DNA of 64,000 bases from Tenuibacillus multivorans (GTDB lineage: Bacteria; Bacillota; Bacilli; Bacillales; Alkalibacillaceae): contig NZ_FNIG01000009.1 in the NCBI RefSeq assembly GCF_900103915.1, positions 1 to 64,000 on the forward strand, read 5' to 3'. This document shows positions 1 to 9,101 of this stretch, piece after piece. Every line of letters begins with the position of its first letter. Within the stretch, counting starts at the first letter, position 1. The position numbers and the translations under genes are program-made. The notes beneath the pieces were generated by a model. The model was not told the origin of the DNA, ran no database searches, and was given only the letters and a program-made list of their open reading frames with translations.

Positions 1-93
1 CACACCTGTTCCCATGCCGAACACAGCAGTTAAGCTCTCTAGCGCCGATGGTAATTGGGGTGTTTCCCCTGTGAGAGTAGGACGCTGCCGGGC
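1..93 (+). rRNA. rrf: 5S ribosomal RNA, 3' part
   Basis: The first ~93 bases match the conserved 3' three-quarters of bacterial 5S rRNA, including the CCGAACACAGCAGTTAAGC loop region and the GAGAGTAGGACG segment. The 5' end lies outside the window. An intrinsic terminator follows at once, so this is the end of an rRNA operon and no tRNA cluster follows. The exact 3' end is estimated from the family. Confidence 0.95.
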
Positions 94-95
94 AA

Positions 96-136
96 ACAAA
101 GGCTACTAGATGATGTCTAGTAGCCTTTGTTTTTTT
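96..136 (+). terminator. rRNA operon terminator
   Basis: A perfect 15-bp inverted repeat (96-110 with 116-130), loop TGATG, is followed by a run of six T. It sits directly after the 5S rRNA. Confidence 0.93.
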
Positions 137-256
137 GTAAGAATGATTAATCTAAATTAGGGTATACAGTAAATGTTGAATATTATCATCGAACAAGAAA
201 TTATGGTATTTTTTAAGTAGGTTATGCTAAGAGTGAGGTTAGGAGGATACATACAT

Positions 257-1669
257 ATGACCCGAGACCATCAAAATGAAAAAGAACAATATCGTGCCAC
301 AATAGAAGGACTTGATCGAAGAGGATCTGGTCAAGCAGTTGTCTGGAGAGAAAATGAATTAGGAAATCCAAAGAAATTAAAATTAGTTGTACCGCGAAGT
401 CTTCCAGGTGAACAAGTTAAAGTTGATGTTGATTATCCAACAAAAAAATGGAGTAAAGCACATATTCAAGAAATTATTGATGTAAACCCTGAACGAACGA
501 TTGCCCCTTGTCCGCACTTCGATATATGCGGAGGCTGTGTGTGGCAGCATTGGGACTATTCGGGTCAATTAAAACATAAAACAGAGCATGTTAAAAAAGC
601 CATTACAGAACAAGGATTTGATCCTGATTTAGTCAAAGATGCAATTGGGATGGACAGACCATGGGATTATCGTAACAAAATGGAATTTACCTTTTCACCT
701 GAAGGCGCTATGGGACTGCATGAACAAGGTAATTTTAGAAATGTATTTGACCTTGAGACATGTTTAATTGCTGGCGATGATATGGTTGATGCCGCTTTAG
801 AAGTTTCAAGATGGGCGAAAGATCACCAATTAAAAGGATACGAAAAAGAACAGCATGTAGGGTTACTCCGACATTTAATGGTGCGACAATCCTTTTCGAC
901 TGGTGAAATCATGCTTGCGGTCATTGCAACTGAACCGCCAGCTGGAGAGCTAGCAGAAATGGTAGATGATTTAGTTCAAAGGATTGAAGGTAAGAATGCT
1001 AAGGTAAAAAGTTTATTGTGGATAAAAAATACACTTTGGGCTGATCGTGTACAGGCAGAAGAAGTCCATACATTATTTGGCCGTGATTTTATTTACGATG
1101 AAATAGCCGGATATCGATATCGCTTATGGTTCGACACATTCTTTCAGACTAACCCAACGCAGGCTGAAAAGCTTGTTGAATTAGCCCTTGAAGTGGGGAA
1201 CCCTAAACCGACTGAAACCATGATTGATTTGTTTTGTGGGGTCGGAACCTTTTCCTTACCATTTGCGAATCAGGTAAAGGAATTAGCTGGGGTTGAGATT
1301 GTTGAAAGTTCAATCGAATCAGCCAAACGTAATGCAGTCGAAAATGGTCTAAATAATACTTTTTTCTTAGCTTCGGATGCACGACGCGGAATTGATCAGG
1401 TATTAGAGAAGTTTGGTCAGCCTGATTTATTGTTACTAGATCCACCTCGTTCAGGTGCGGGAGGTAAGGTGATGCGCCGCATTGGACGTTCCAAACCAAA
1501 ACGGATTGTTTATGTTTCGTGTAATCCCGTTTCATTTGCCGAAGATATAGCTGAATTAAAACAGTTTAATTATGAATTAATATCCGTTCAGCCAGTTGAT
1601 TTGTTTCCACATACAGTGCATGTGGAGTTGGTTTCGGAGATTGTATTGAATGAAGGAGCAGAATTCTAA
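257..1669 (+). CDS. rlmCD: 23S rRNA (uracil-C5)-methyltransferase, RlmCD/RlmD family
   Basis: SAM-dependent enzyme that methylates C5 of uracils in 23S rRNA. The N-terminal part is a TRAM-like OB domain, followed by a cysteine cluster (CPHFDICGGC, about residue 85) of the kind that binds a [4Fe-4S] cluster. The C-terminal Rossmann methyltransferase has the SAM motif DLFCGVGTFS, the LDPPRSG motif and the catalytic cysteine in YVSCNP. At ~470 residues the length is normal. I chose the ATG at 257 because AGGAGG lies just upstream; the frame is open back to an ATG at 224 with no ribosome binding site. B. subtilis RlmCD (YefA) modifies both U747 and U1939; which sites apply here cannot be read from sequence. 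Single gene with its own terminator. Confidence 0.9.
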   Translation: MTRDHQNEKEQYRATIEGLDRRGSGQAVVWRENELGNPKKLKLVVPRSLPGEQVKVDVDYPTKKWSKAHIQEIIDVNPERTIAPCPHFDICGGCVWQHWDYSGQLKHKTEHVKKAITEQGFDPDLVKDAIGMDRPWDYRNKMEFTFSPEGAMGLHEQGNFRNVFDLETCLIAGDDMVDAALEVSRWAKDHQLKGYEKEQHVGLLRHLMVRQSFSTGEIMLAVIATEPPAGELAEMVDDLVQRIEGKNAKVKSLLWIKNTLWADRVQAEEVHTLFGRDFIYDEIAGYRYRLWFDTFFQTNPTQAEKLVELALEVGNPKPTETMIDLFCGVGTFSLPFANQVKELAGVEIVESSIESAKRNAVENGLNNTFFLASDARRGIDQVLEKFGQPDLLLLDPPRSGAGGKVMRRIGRSKPKRIVYVSCNPVSFAEDIAELKQFNYELISVQPVDLFPHTVHVELVSEIVLNEGAEF

Positions 1670-1688
1670 TAAGGGTTCTGCTTTTTCT
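1657..1688 (+). terminator. rlmCD terminator
   Basis: AGCAGAA (1657-1663) pairs with TTCTGCT (1676-1682), followed by a T-rich tail. The left arm overlaps the last codons of rlmCD. Confidence 0.6.
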
Positions 1689-1705
1689 TTATATACTTGT
1701 AGACA

Positions 1706-2185
1706 TTAATCTCTAAAGATCTTCTGAACCTCAACATCGAGTTCATCGAAAATAAAAGATTGTGCTTTATCATTGTTTTTATAGGTCTTTAGGTCATTAA
1801 TACTCTGATCTTCAAAGTGGTACATCGTTAATTCTTTGTTATCAGGGTTTACAATCCAGTACTCCTTCACACCACAGGACATGTAGAGATCGAGTTTCAG
1901 GATTAAGTCTTTTTTTCGTGTACTTTTTGAAAGGACTTCAACCATTAAAGATGGAACACCTTTATAGTAATCGTCGTCACCTAATTGTTCCTCAAGGTCA
2001 CATATAACCATAAGATCAGGTTGAACCATATTAATCTGATCAGGCGTTCTTTTAAGTTCAATGTCGTATGGGGCAACAAAAGGTGTGCACTCACTTCCTT
2101 CAAAAAAATTATAGAAGATGGCAAGTAATTTAGTAACTGTATACTGATGCGCTGTCTTCGGTGAAGCGAGTAAATAAATAAACAT
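1706..2185 (-). pseudogene. Uma2-family endonuclease-like protein (DUF820), 5'-truncated
   Basis: The 159-aa frame is a clear Uma2/DUF820 member, a PD-(D/E)XK nuclease fold often linked to mobile DNA. It shows the core blocks QPDLMVICD, PSLMVEVLS, KDLILKLDLY and GVKEYWIVNP. Full-length members carry about 30 more N-terminal residues ending in a block resembling ELIDG-IYxMASPxxxHQ. Here the frame starts inside that block (IYLLASPKTAHQ) and only MF precedes it. Upstream sequence immediately becomes the broken SWIM gene on the other strand. I infer that the gene lost its 5' end and promoter at that junction. A short product from the ATG at 2185 is possible, but no ribosome binding site is evident. 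Confidence 0.72.
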
Positions 2186-3634
2186 GAAGCAGCTGCATTT
2201 TACGATTTAGAAGAATGGTTTAAAAATAATAAAAAACCGAAGCCAATAAAGAGTTCACCAACCAAGAAAAAAGTAGATTTAAAAGATATATTACCAAGTC
2301 TATCGAAAGAACAACTGATAAATATCATCTTATCGATTAGTCATGAGCATGAACAAATTGAAAAACAGCTTTTATTCCAACTTTCCCCTCAGGAAGATGA
2401 AATTAAAAATAGTAAATTGCTTATACGAGAATATATAAATGACGCAAAATATCAGGGTTTTATTATTTGGAAAAGAGTACCCGATGCATTACGCGGGGCT
2501 GATTTGACATTACAGAAAGCACGAGAGCAGATTAAAAACGGTCAAGAAAAGACGGCCGTTGATCTTGGCTTAACTGTATTACCTATGGTAGTAGACATGC
2601 TGCAATTCACCGATGATTCAGGCGGGGAAGTGGGTTTGACGATTGAAGAAAGTTTTAACATCATCAATGATGCACTTGCCTCAAGTATTAAAAAAATTGA
2701 TCTCGGAACCCAAGAAAAATTATTCCAAGCGATCATGAAGGAAGCGACTCATAAAAGGTATGAAGGTTGGGACGAGTGGCGAATTCGTCTTATGGAGAGT
2801 TGTATTATATTTTGTCATAACGAATCGATTAGAGAACAACTTGAAAATCACATCCAAAAGTTGACTAAACAGTATTCAAAAGGTTCATGGTACGAACGGT
2901 ACCAAGTAACAAATCTTAAGCAATTACAGTTACAAATTATTGAGCTTTTTGATAACTCGCAAAAAGCAATAGAATTTATCCATGAATATATTGAATCTTC
3001 TCCTTTTCGCGAGAAAGCTGTGAACGATTACTTAGAAAAAGAAGACTACCAAAAGGTCGTAGAATTGTGTGAAGCGGGGATCGAGCATGATCAACAATAT
3101 CGAGGATTAGTAAAGAAGTGGAAAGAATATCAACTTCGAGCGTATGAAGGACTAGGTGATTTGGAACAACAGCAAAAGATCGCTTTGAAATTATTATATG
3201 GAGGCGATTTTTCTTACTATAAAACATTGAAACAACTCTATCAACCGGATGAATGGCAAGAGATTCTCACAAAGATTTTAACAAAGTTTGAAAAGCAACA
3301 TTTTGTACCAGTCATTTATACTGATATTCTCATTGAAGAAAAACGGTATGAAAAACTATTGAATTATTGTAAAGAGGATCTACATTCAATCAGACTTTTT
3401 TACCCATATTTGATTGAAGATTTTCATGATGAAGTGGAAAACTTATATAGATAATATATTCTACAAATATCGGAGCCCTCTGGTTCAAGATCCCATTACA
3501 GAAATATTTGCAGGGAGATAAGAACTTATAAGGAAATCTTTGGAAGTGACCTTGCTTAATCATTGATTGATAAACTTAAAGAAGACTATAATCGTCGACC
3601 CGCTTTTATGGATGAGCTGAGAAAATTAAATTGA
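2174..3634 (+). pseudogene. SWIM zinc-finger protein, 5'-truncated, with two in-frame stops
   Basis: The reading frame is open from about 2174 and resembles the C-terminal half of Bacillaceae SWIM zinc-finger proteins. It starts just after where the Cys/His finger should lie (KHEAAAFYDLEEWF), so the zinc finger itself is missing. In the same frame there are TAA codons at 3452 and 3557, but homologous-looking sequence continues through both and ends in the typical RRPAFMDELRKLN, with a natural stop at 3632. No indel is needed. A TTG at 2417 could open a 345-aa frame, but it lies inside the domain. Upstream sequence belongs to the oppositely oriented Uma2 fragment. I infer a dead gene left by a rearrangement plus two nonsense changes. 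Confidence 0.8.
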
Positions 3635-3726
3635 AATAGATGTGAAATGGACGGGTTTGATTAGTTTGGAAAGAGAAAAGAGCCGAAAAATTAGTAAAGA
3701 AATATATCGTAATCTTGAATAAACTT

Positions 3727-3753
3727 CAGCCTCTCGATTTAGTCGAGAGGCTG
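3727..3753. terminator. hairpin between SWIM remnant and gbsR
   Basis: An 11-bp perfect stem (CAGCCTCTCGA, loop of five, TCGAGAGGCTG) lies between two convergent genes, with TTTT on the plus-strand side. Probably a shared terminator. Confidence 0.6.
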
Positions 3754-3765
3754 TTTTGGATAAAG

Positions 3766-4353
3766 TTATTTTTCTTTGTGACCTTCTGATTTCGTATCTT
3801 CAATCGGTAAGAATTCAAAGATCTCACCGGATTCGACGGACTGGACAAGTCTTTCCAACCAATGGCAATAGTTTTTATAATCTTCAAGTTGCCGTAAATC
3901 TTGTTCAGCTCGTTGTTTCGTTTCTTCGCTGATTTCATCATCATTTAGTACTTGTTGCAGTTTCTCTATAGCATAATTGATCGCCGAAAGATTTAATTTA
4001 GCTTCCCTTTCCCACTTATCCCCGAAGAAATGGGAGAAATATTGGAAGAAATTTTTCTCAGCCAAAAATAAATCCTTACGGGAACCTTTTTTCCAGATTT
4101 TCTTTACAATATTGATGTCTTGTAATTTTCGAACGGCTGTGCTCATGCTCGGCTTGCTCATGCCAAGATCATCTTTCATATCATCAAGTGTCAAAGGATC
4201 ATGCTTGAAATACATGGTTGCGTATAATCTTCCGATGGATGGTGTGACGCCGTATAGATCCATGGTTTCGGCAATCGCATTAATAACTGAGCGCTCTGCA
4301 TCCTCAAGCAATTCCTCTGCGTTCTGCTGTTTCTCTCCTTTATGATCTTCCAA
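3766..4353 (-). CDS. gbsR: GbsR, choline-sensing repressor of betaine synthesis
   Basis: MarR-type winged-helix regulator of the GbsR family. In B. subtilis GbsR binds choline and represses gbsAB and the opuB choline importer. The helix-turn-helix lies around residues 45-95 (LTLDDMKDDLGMSKPSMSTAV, then a wing rich in K and W), followed by a long helical C-terminal region. It is divergent from gbsA-betA, which fits direct control of those genes. Start: the frame is open to an ATG at 4371, which has no ribosome binding site. The TTG at 4353 is preceded by AGAGGG at good distance, so I chose it; the difference is six residues. The intergenic region carries two matching palindromes likely to be its operators. 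Confidence 0.88.
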   Translation of the reverse strand: MEDHKGEKQQNAEELLEDAERSVINAIAETMDLYGVTPSIGRLYATMYFKHDPLTLDDMKDDLGMSKPSMSTAVRKLQDINIVKKIWKKGSRKDLFLAEKNFFQYFSHFFGDKWEREAKLNLSAINYAIEKLQQVLNDDEISEETKQRAEQDLRQLEDYKNYCHWLERLVQSVESGEIFEFLPIEDTKSEGHKEK

Positions 4354-4403
4354 TGTAATCCCTCTTTTCATATTGTGTTTGGTAGATTTATAAAATTAAA
4401 CGG

Positions 4404-4421
4404 GTTAAATATATATTTAAC
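4404..4421. promoter_or_regulatory. candidate GbsR operator 1 (perfect palindrome)
   Basis: GTTAAATATATATTTAAC is a perfect 18-bp palindrome about 50 bp upstream of the gbsR start. It has the same outer arms (GTTAA...TTAAC) as a second site near gbsA. That it is the GbsR operator is inferred from position and repetition. Confidence 0.55.
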
Positions 4422-4533
4422 TTCTTTAATTTTAACTATATCGCATCTTGAGTGAAAGTCAAAAAAAATTAATTGAATATAGTCGCTAGTTTACAAAAAA
4501 TATCCACTGTGGTATATTAAAATTATTAAATAC

Positions 4534-4551
4534 GTTAAAAAATAATTTAAC
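4534..4551. promoter_or_regulatory. candidate GbsR operator 2 (imperfect palindrome)
   Basis: GTTAAAAAATAATTTAAC has the same 18-bp length and outer arms as the site at 4404-4421. It lies 24 bp before the gbsA start, downstream of where the promoter should be. GbsR in B. subtilis is reported to block transcript elongation from such a position, so a roadblock mechanism is plausible here. Confidence 0.5.
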
Positions 4552-4575
4552 AAAATTAATATAGGAGGATAATGA

Positions 4576-6042
4576 ATGAAAAGATTATTCATCAATGGGG
4601 AATGGGTTGAGGCTTGTTCTGGAAAGACGAGAAACATTATCAATCCGTTTAATCAGGAAGTTATTGCAACAGTTGCTGAAGGGGATGTAGAAGATGCGAA
4701 GCTAGCGATCTCTGCAGCTCGAGAAGCCTTTGATCATGGGGAATGGAAACATACACCGGCTACTGAACGAGGGGAAAAAGTCCTCCAAATCGCTGAATTG
4801 ATCGAGAGGGATAAGGAAGAACTAGCGGAGCTTGAATCCCTTGATACCGGAAAAACAATCACAGAAAGCCGTGCCGATATGGATGATATTGCAGGTGTAT
4901 TTCGTTATTTTGCCGGTTTAGCTGGTAAAGATGGCGGAGAAATGATTGAATCACCGATTCCGAATAGTCAAAGCAAAGTTGTTCGTGAACCGGTTGGCGT
5001 TTGTGGACAAATTACACCTTGGAATTATCCACTATTACAAGCCGCTTGGAAAATTGCTCCCGCGCTTGCGACTGGAAATACCATTGTGATGAAACCAAGT
5101 GAAATTACACCACTAACTACAGTAAAAGTAACAGAATTAATGGAAGAAGTTGGTTTTCCAAACGGTGTCGTTAATCTGGTTCTCGGTGAAGGCGCAACGG
5201 TTGGTAATGAATTAGCTGTGAGCCACGACGTTGACCTAATATCTTTCACGGGCGGTATTGTGACAGGTAAGAAGATTATGCAGGCGGCAAGCGGAAATGT
5301 GAAAAAGATTGCACTCGAGCTTGGAGGGAAAAACCCGAATATTGTATTTGCGGATGCTGATTTTGATACAGCGGTTGATCAGGCGTTGAATGCGGTTTTC
5401 TTCCATGCCGGTCAAGTTTGTTCTGCAGGGGCTAGGTTGCTCGTTGAAGATTCCATTCATGACCGTTTTGTCGAAGCTCTTGCTGAAAGAGCCAAACGAA
5501 TTAAATTAGGCAATGGATTCGATGAAGAAACGCAATCTGGTCCGTTGATTTCGGAAGAGCATCGAGCAAAAGTCGAAAAATATGTAGAAATCGGAAAAGA
5601 AGAAGGAGCCACCGTGTTAGTTGGCGGATCACGTCCTGATGATCCTGAACTGCAAAACGGCTTCTTCTACTTGCCGACGATCATAACCAACTGTCGTTCT
5701 GATATGCGAATCGTACAGGAGGAAGTGTTTGGTCCCGTTTTAACAGTTGAACGTTTTAAAGATGAAGAAGAGGCAGCGCGACTTGCGAATGATACCATCT
5801 ATGGCCTTGCCGGGGCAGTATGGACGGCCGACGTAGATAAAGCAGAACGTGTGGCATCTCAATTACGAATGGGCACCGTATGGATCAACGACTTTCATCC
5901 ATATTTTGCACAAGCTCCATGGGGCGGATATAAACAGTCTGGCATCGGACGTGAGTTAGGCAAACCTGGATTGGAAGAATACACAGAAACGAAACATGTT
6001 TATCGCAATCTTGATCCTGAACCACTCAATTGGTTTAAGTAA
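4576..6042 (+). CDS. gbsA: Betaine aldehyde dehydrogenase
   Basis: NAD(P)-dependent aldehyde dehydrogenase of 488 residues, normal for the family. It oxidises glycine betaine aldehyde to glycine betaine, the second step of making this osmoprotectant from choline. Visible motifs: PWNYPLLQAAWKIAPALATGN, the cofactor loop FTGGIVTGKK, the catalytic glutamate region ELGGKNPNIVF, and the nucleophile in GQVCSAGARL (about residue 285). A strong AGGAGG lies eight bases before the ATG. First gene of an operon with betA, divergent from gbsR. Expression is likely induced by choline through GbsR. Confidence 0.93.
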   Translation: MKRLFINGEWVEACSGKTRNIINPFNQEVIATVAEGDVEDAKLAISAAREAFDHGEWKHTPATERGEKVLQIAELIERDKEELAELESLDTGKTITESRADMDDIAGVFRYFAGLAGKDGGEMIESPIPNSQSKVVREPVGVCGQITPWNYPLLQAAWKIAPALATGNTIVMKPSEITPLTTVKVTELMEEVGFPNGVVNLVLGEGATVGNELAVSHDVDLISFTGGIVTGKKIMQAASGNVKKIALELGGKNPNIVFADADFDTAVDQALNAVFFHAGQVCSAGARLLVEDSIHDRFVEALAERAKRIKLGNGFDEETQSGPLISEEHRAKVEKYVEIGKEEGATVLVGGSRPDDPELQNGFFYLPTIITNCRSDMRIVQEEVFGPVLTVERFKDEEEAARLANDTIYGLAGAVWTADVDKAERVASQLRMGTVWINDFHPYFAQAPWGGYKQSGIGRELGKPGLEEYTETKHVYRNLDPEPLNWFK

Positions 6043-6084
6043 ATTTCAAACAAGAATTTGTAAGACTGCAAGGAGGTTCATAAC

Positions 6085-7770
6085 ATGAGTGAAACATTTG
6101 ATTATGTAGTAATCGGCGGTGGAAGTGCAGGTTCTGTACTCGGTAACCGTCTTAGTGAAGATGGGAAACGCAGTGTTTTGATATTAGAGGCAGGACGGAG
6201 CGACTATCCATGGGATCTATTGATTCAAATGCCAGCAGCTTTACCGTTCCCAGCTGGTAAAAGCTTATACGACTGGAAATACGAATCTGATCCTGAACCA
6301 TATATGAATGGACGCCGCATTAAGCACGCTCGCGGTAAAGTGCTTGGCGGTTCAAGTTCCATTAACGGCATGATCTATCAGCGTGGTAACCCACTGGATT
6401 ATGAACGTTGGGGCGCAGACGAAGGTATGGAGACGTGGAACTTTGCGCACGTACTTCCGTATTTTAAACGTTTGGAAAACGCCTTAGCAGCTGACCCAGA
6501 CGATGAATACCGTGGCCATGATGGTCCGATTAAACTAGAGCGTGGACCAGCTAAGAATCCTCTATTCCAGGCCTTTTTCGATTCGGCGGTTGAAGCGGGA
6601 TATAACCGTACGCCTGATGTGAACGGTTATCGTCAAGAAGGGTTCGGACCATTTGATAAGCACATTTATAAAGGACGACGCTTTTCAGCTTCACGTGCCT
6701 ACTTAGATCCTGTTAAGAGTCGTCAAAATTTAACAATTAGAACACGTGCGTTTGTTGAGAGCATCGATTTCGATGGTACCCGAGCTAATGGCGTGACCTA
6801 TCGTCGTAACGGAAAAACCCATCAAGTTAAAGCCGGAGAAGTTGTTTTAGCTGGAGGTGCCATCAACACACCACAGTTACTTCAATTGTCAGGTGTGGGT
6901 GATGCCGAGCACTTGCAATCACTTGGGATTAAACCGGTCGTTAATCTTCCAGGTGTCGGTGAAAATCTTCAGGATCACCTTGAAGCTTATATTCAATACT
7001 CTTGTCCGAAGCCAGTGTCTGAACAACCAAGCTTAAATAAATTACGTATGCCTTGGATTGGCCTGCAGTGGTTACTCGGCCGAAAAGGACCAGCAGCAAC
7101 CAACCATTTTGAAGGTGGCGGTTTCATCCGTTCCAACGAAGACGTTGACTATCCTAACTTAATGTACCACTTCCTTCCGGTGGCGGTACGCTATGATGGA
7201 CAAAAAGCGGATACGAAACACGGATTCCAGGTACACGTTGGCCCAATGTACTCTGATGCTCGAGGATCCTTGAAAATTCGCTCGAAAGATCCTAGAGAGC
7301 ACCCAAGTATGATCTATAATTACTTATCGACTGAACAGGATAGACGTGAATGGATTGAAGCAGTAAAAATTACAAGAGAAATTATGTCTCAGCCAGCCAT
7401 GGCACCATACAATTCAGGAGAAATCTCACCTGGATCGTCCTTTCAAACGGATGAAGAGATTTTAGAATGGGTGAAAAATGATGCCGAGACAGCTCTCCAC
7501 CCGTCTTGTACAGCTAAAATGGGACCAGAATCAGATCCTATGAGTGTTGTCGATCCGAAAACGATGAAGGTTCACGGACTCGACAATGTACGAGTAGTAG
7601 ACGCATCGGCTATGCCATATGTGACGAACGGCAATATCCATGCACCAGTCTTAATGCTAGCCGAGAAGGCAGCGGACTTAATCCTTGGAAAAGATCCACT
7701 CAAGCCTGAGAATGTTGATTATTACCGTCATGGAGTGGATCAAGCTGAAGCAGGTATAGTAACGAGTTAA
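6085..7770 (+). CDS. betA: Choline dehydrogenase, FAD-dependent GMC oxidoreductase
   Basis: 561-aa GMC oxidoreductase that oxidises choline to betaine aldehyde, feeding gbsA 42 bp upstream. The N-terminus has the FAD dinucleotide-binding motif [13 protein letters not shown]. The flavin-attachment region [21 protein letters not shown] and the C-terminal catalytic histidine blocks [11 protein letters not shown] and [19 protein letters not shown] are intact. Length equals that of BetA proteins. B. subtilis uses an unrelated iron-type alcohol dehydrogenase (GbsB) in this position, so this locus is a GbsR-controlled hybrid of gbs and bet systems. AAGGAGG precedes the ATG. A terminator follows, closing the two-gene operon. 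Confidence 0.92.
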   Translation: MSETFDYVVIGGGSAGSVLGNRLSEDGKRSVLILEAGRSDYPWDLLIQMPAALPFPAGKSLYDWKYESDPEPYMNGRRIKHARGKVLGGSSSINGMIYQRGNPLDYERWGADEGMETWNFAHVLPYFKRLENALAADPDDEYRGHDGPIKLERGPAKNPLFQAFFDSAVEAGYNRTPDVNGYRQEGFGPFDKHIYKGRRFSASRAYLDPVKSRQNLTIRTRAFVESIDFDGTRANGVTYRRNGKTHQVKAGEVVLAGGAINTPQLLQLSGVGDAEHLQSLGIKPVVNLPGVGENLQDHLEAYIQYSCPKPVSEQPSLNKLRMPWIGLQWLLGRKGPAATNHFEGGGFIRSNEDVDYPNLMYHFLPVAVRYDGQKADTKHGFQVHVGPMYSDARGSLKIRSKDPREHPSMIYNYLSTEQDRREWIEAVKITREIMSQPAMAPYNSGEISPGSSFQTDEEILEWVKNDAETALHPSCTAKMGPESDPMSVVDPKTMKVHGLDNVRVVDASAMPYVTNGNIHAPVLMLAEKAADLILGKDPLKPENVDYYRHGVDQAEAGIVTS

Positions 7771-7830
7771 ACTATATTAGAACGCATTCTGAATGAATTA
7801 CCCCCTTTAAAATATATTTATGATAGAGTA

Positions 7831-7877
7831 AGTAGTTCAATTTTGGATTTATATCCTTAATTGGACTACTTTTTTTA
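7831..7877 (+). terminator. gbsA-betA terminator
   Basis: AGTAGTTCAATT (7831-7842) pairs with AATTGGACTACT (7859-7870, one G-T pair), followed by seven T. Confidence 0.85.
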
Positions 7878-8017
7878 TATGAAATTGCACAACTAATTTT
7901 AAAACAGAAGGGTGTTCGGTATTTTGTGGCAAAATAAGTTAAAAAACATCGTGCAACTAACTGGACTGCCTAGTAGAATAATAGACAAAGTTTGAAAACA
8001 AAAGGACGGTTTAGGAG

Positions 8018-9007
8018 ATGGTTTTTAAAGATATTACTCTATATACTGAGAAAGTAAAACAAGACATGTACGCATCTGGTGCTGCGTTAGTCATTATGAA
8101 AGATAACCATATCGTGCACGAATGGTATTCAGGTACCCATCATTTTGAAAAGGGAGCCAGAAATATTGATTCTTCTTCACAGTTTAACGTTTATTCAGTA
8201 AGAGTAACTTATGTCAGTTTGGCATTCGCAATAGCTATATATGAAGGCTACATAAGGCTTGAAGATAAATTAAGTGACTATTTAATTGAATTTAATAAAG
8301 AAATTCTTGGGGAAACAACTATAAGGCATCTATTGACTCGTAGTACTGGTTTGAAAATAAAAAATAATTCAGTACAACGTGTATTTAAAGCAGGAAGCGC
8401 CATTGAGGGAAAAAGACCTGATTTACTAGCGAATATCTTGCTCAACATTACGGGTAAAACAGTTAATGAAATACTTAGAGAAAAAGTATTTAAACCTTTA
8501 AATTTAACGAGTACGGAATGGGTAACTGAAGGTAAAAATAATTTAGTATGTGACATACATTCACCTGATCGTTGCCCAACATTAAGAGTAGGATCAAATA
8601 TAGGTGACGATCGAAATTTATATGTCAGTGCTAAAGAATTGGCTTTGTGGGGTAATTTACATTTAAATAAGGGATCATATAAAGGAAAACAAATTCTTCC
8701 TAAAGAAATTTTTAACTATGTTACAACAATACAAAGCCCTACTTCTTTACCAAAACACTTTCCAAAGTTTGGTTTTCTTTGGTGGATAAAAGATAATGAA
8801 TTCTCTTGGGAATACAACGAATTAGGTTCAGACTTACCAGAGGGTTCGTATCAGATACTTGGAGCCTCAAGTTGTTCGTGTACAGTTATTCCTAAATTAA
8901 ATGTAGTTGCTGTTAGAATGTACAATAGCTTATACGAAGATTTTGACTATGTAAAAGATATTCAAAGGTATAGTAACTTATTAGTTTCAAGTTTAAAGAA
9001 TCTTTAA
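8018..9007 (+). CDS. Serine hydrolase (class C beta-lactamase-like), catalytic motif altered
   Basis: 329-aa cytosolic-looking protein (no signal peptide) with the layout of class C beta-lactamase/DD-peptidase relatives. The region FNVYSVRVTYVSLAFAIAIYEGYIRLEDKLSDYL corresponds to the SxxK helix, followed by TIRHLLTRSTGL and the late blocks YVSAKELALWG, FGFLWWIKDNE and GSYQILGASSCSCTVIPKLNVVAVRMYN. At the SxxK site the sequence is SVRV, so the general-base lysine appears to be valine. The protein may therefore be inactive or use other chemistry. The ATG is preceded by TTTAGGAG. The coding sequence is AT-rich compared with betA. Its substrate is unknown. Confidence 0.7.
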   Translation: MVFKDITLYTEKVKQDMYASGAALVIMKDNHIVHEWYSGTHHFEKGARNIDSSSQFNVYSVRVTYVSLAFAIAIYEGYIRLEDKLSDYLIEFNKEILGETTIRHLLTRSTGLKIKNNSVQRVFKAGSAIEGKRPDLLANILLNITGKTVNEILREKVFKPLNLTSTEWVTEGKNNLVCDIHSPDRCPTLRVGSNIGDDRNLYVSAKELALWGNLHLNKGSYKGKQILPKEIFNYVTTIQSPTSLPKHFPKFGFLWWIKDNEFSWEYNELGSDLPEGSYQILGASSCSCTVIPKLNVVAVRMYNSLYEDFDYVKDIQRYSNLLVSSLKNL

Positions 9008-9049
9008 TCATAGTCTTCATTAATATTTCGAAAAGCCCCATTGCAATAT

Positions 9050-9095
9050 AAAAGAAGCTAGCCCTCCAAAATGAGGGACCAGCTTCTTTAAAAAT
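9050..9095. terminator. convergent terminator hairpin
   Basis: AAGAAGCT and AGCTTCTT flank an inner CCCTC/GAGGG stem between two convergent genes. T-rich sequence is present on both sides. Confidence 0.7.
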
Positions 9096-9101
9096 TTATC
9101 T

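Noticed and set aside
1203-1535. 110-aa minus-strand ORF inside rlmCD
   Set aside because: Shadow frame; the plus-strand frame holds all methyltransferase motifs.
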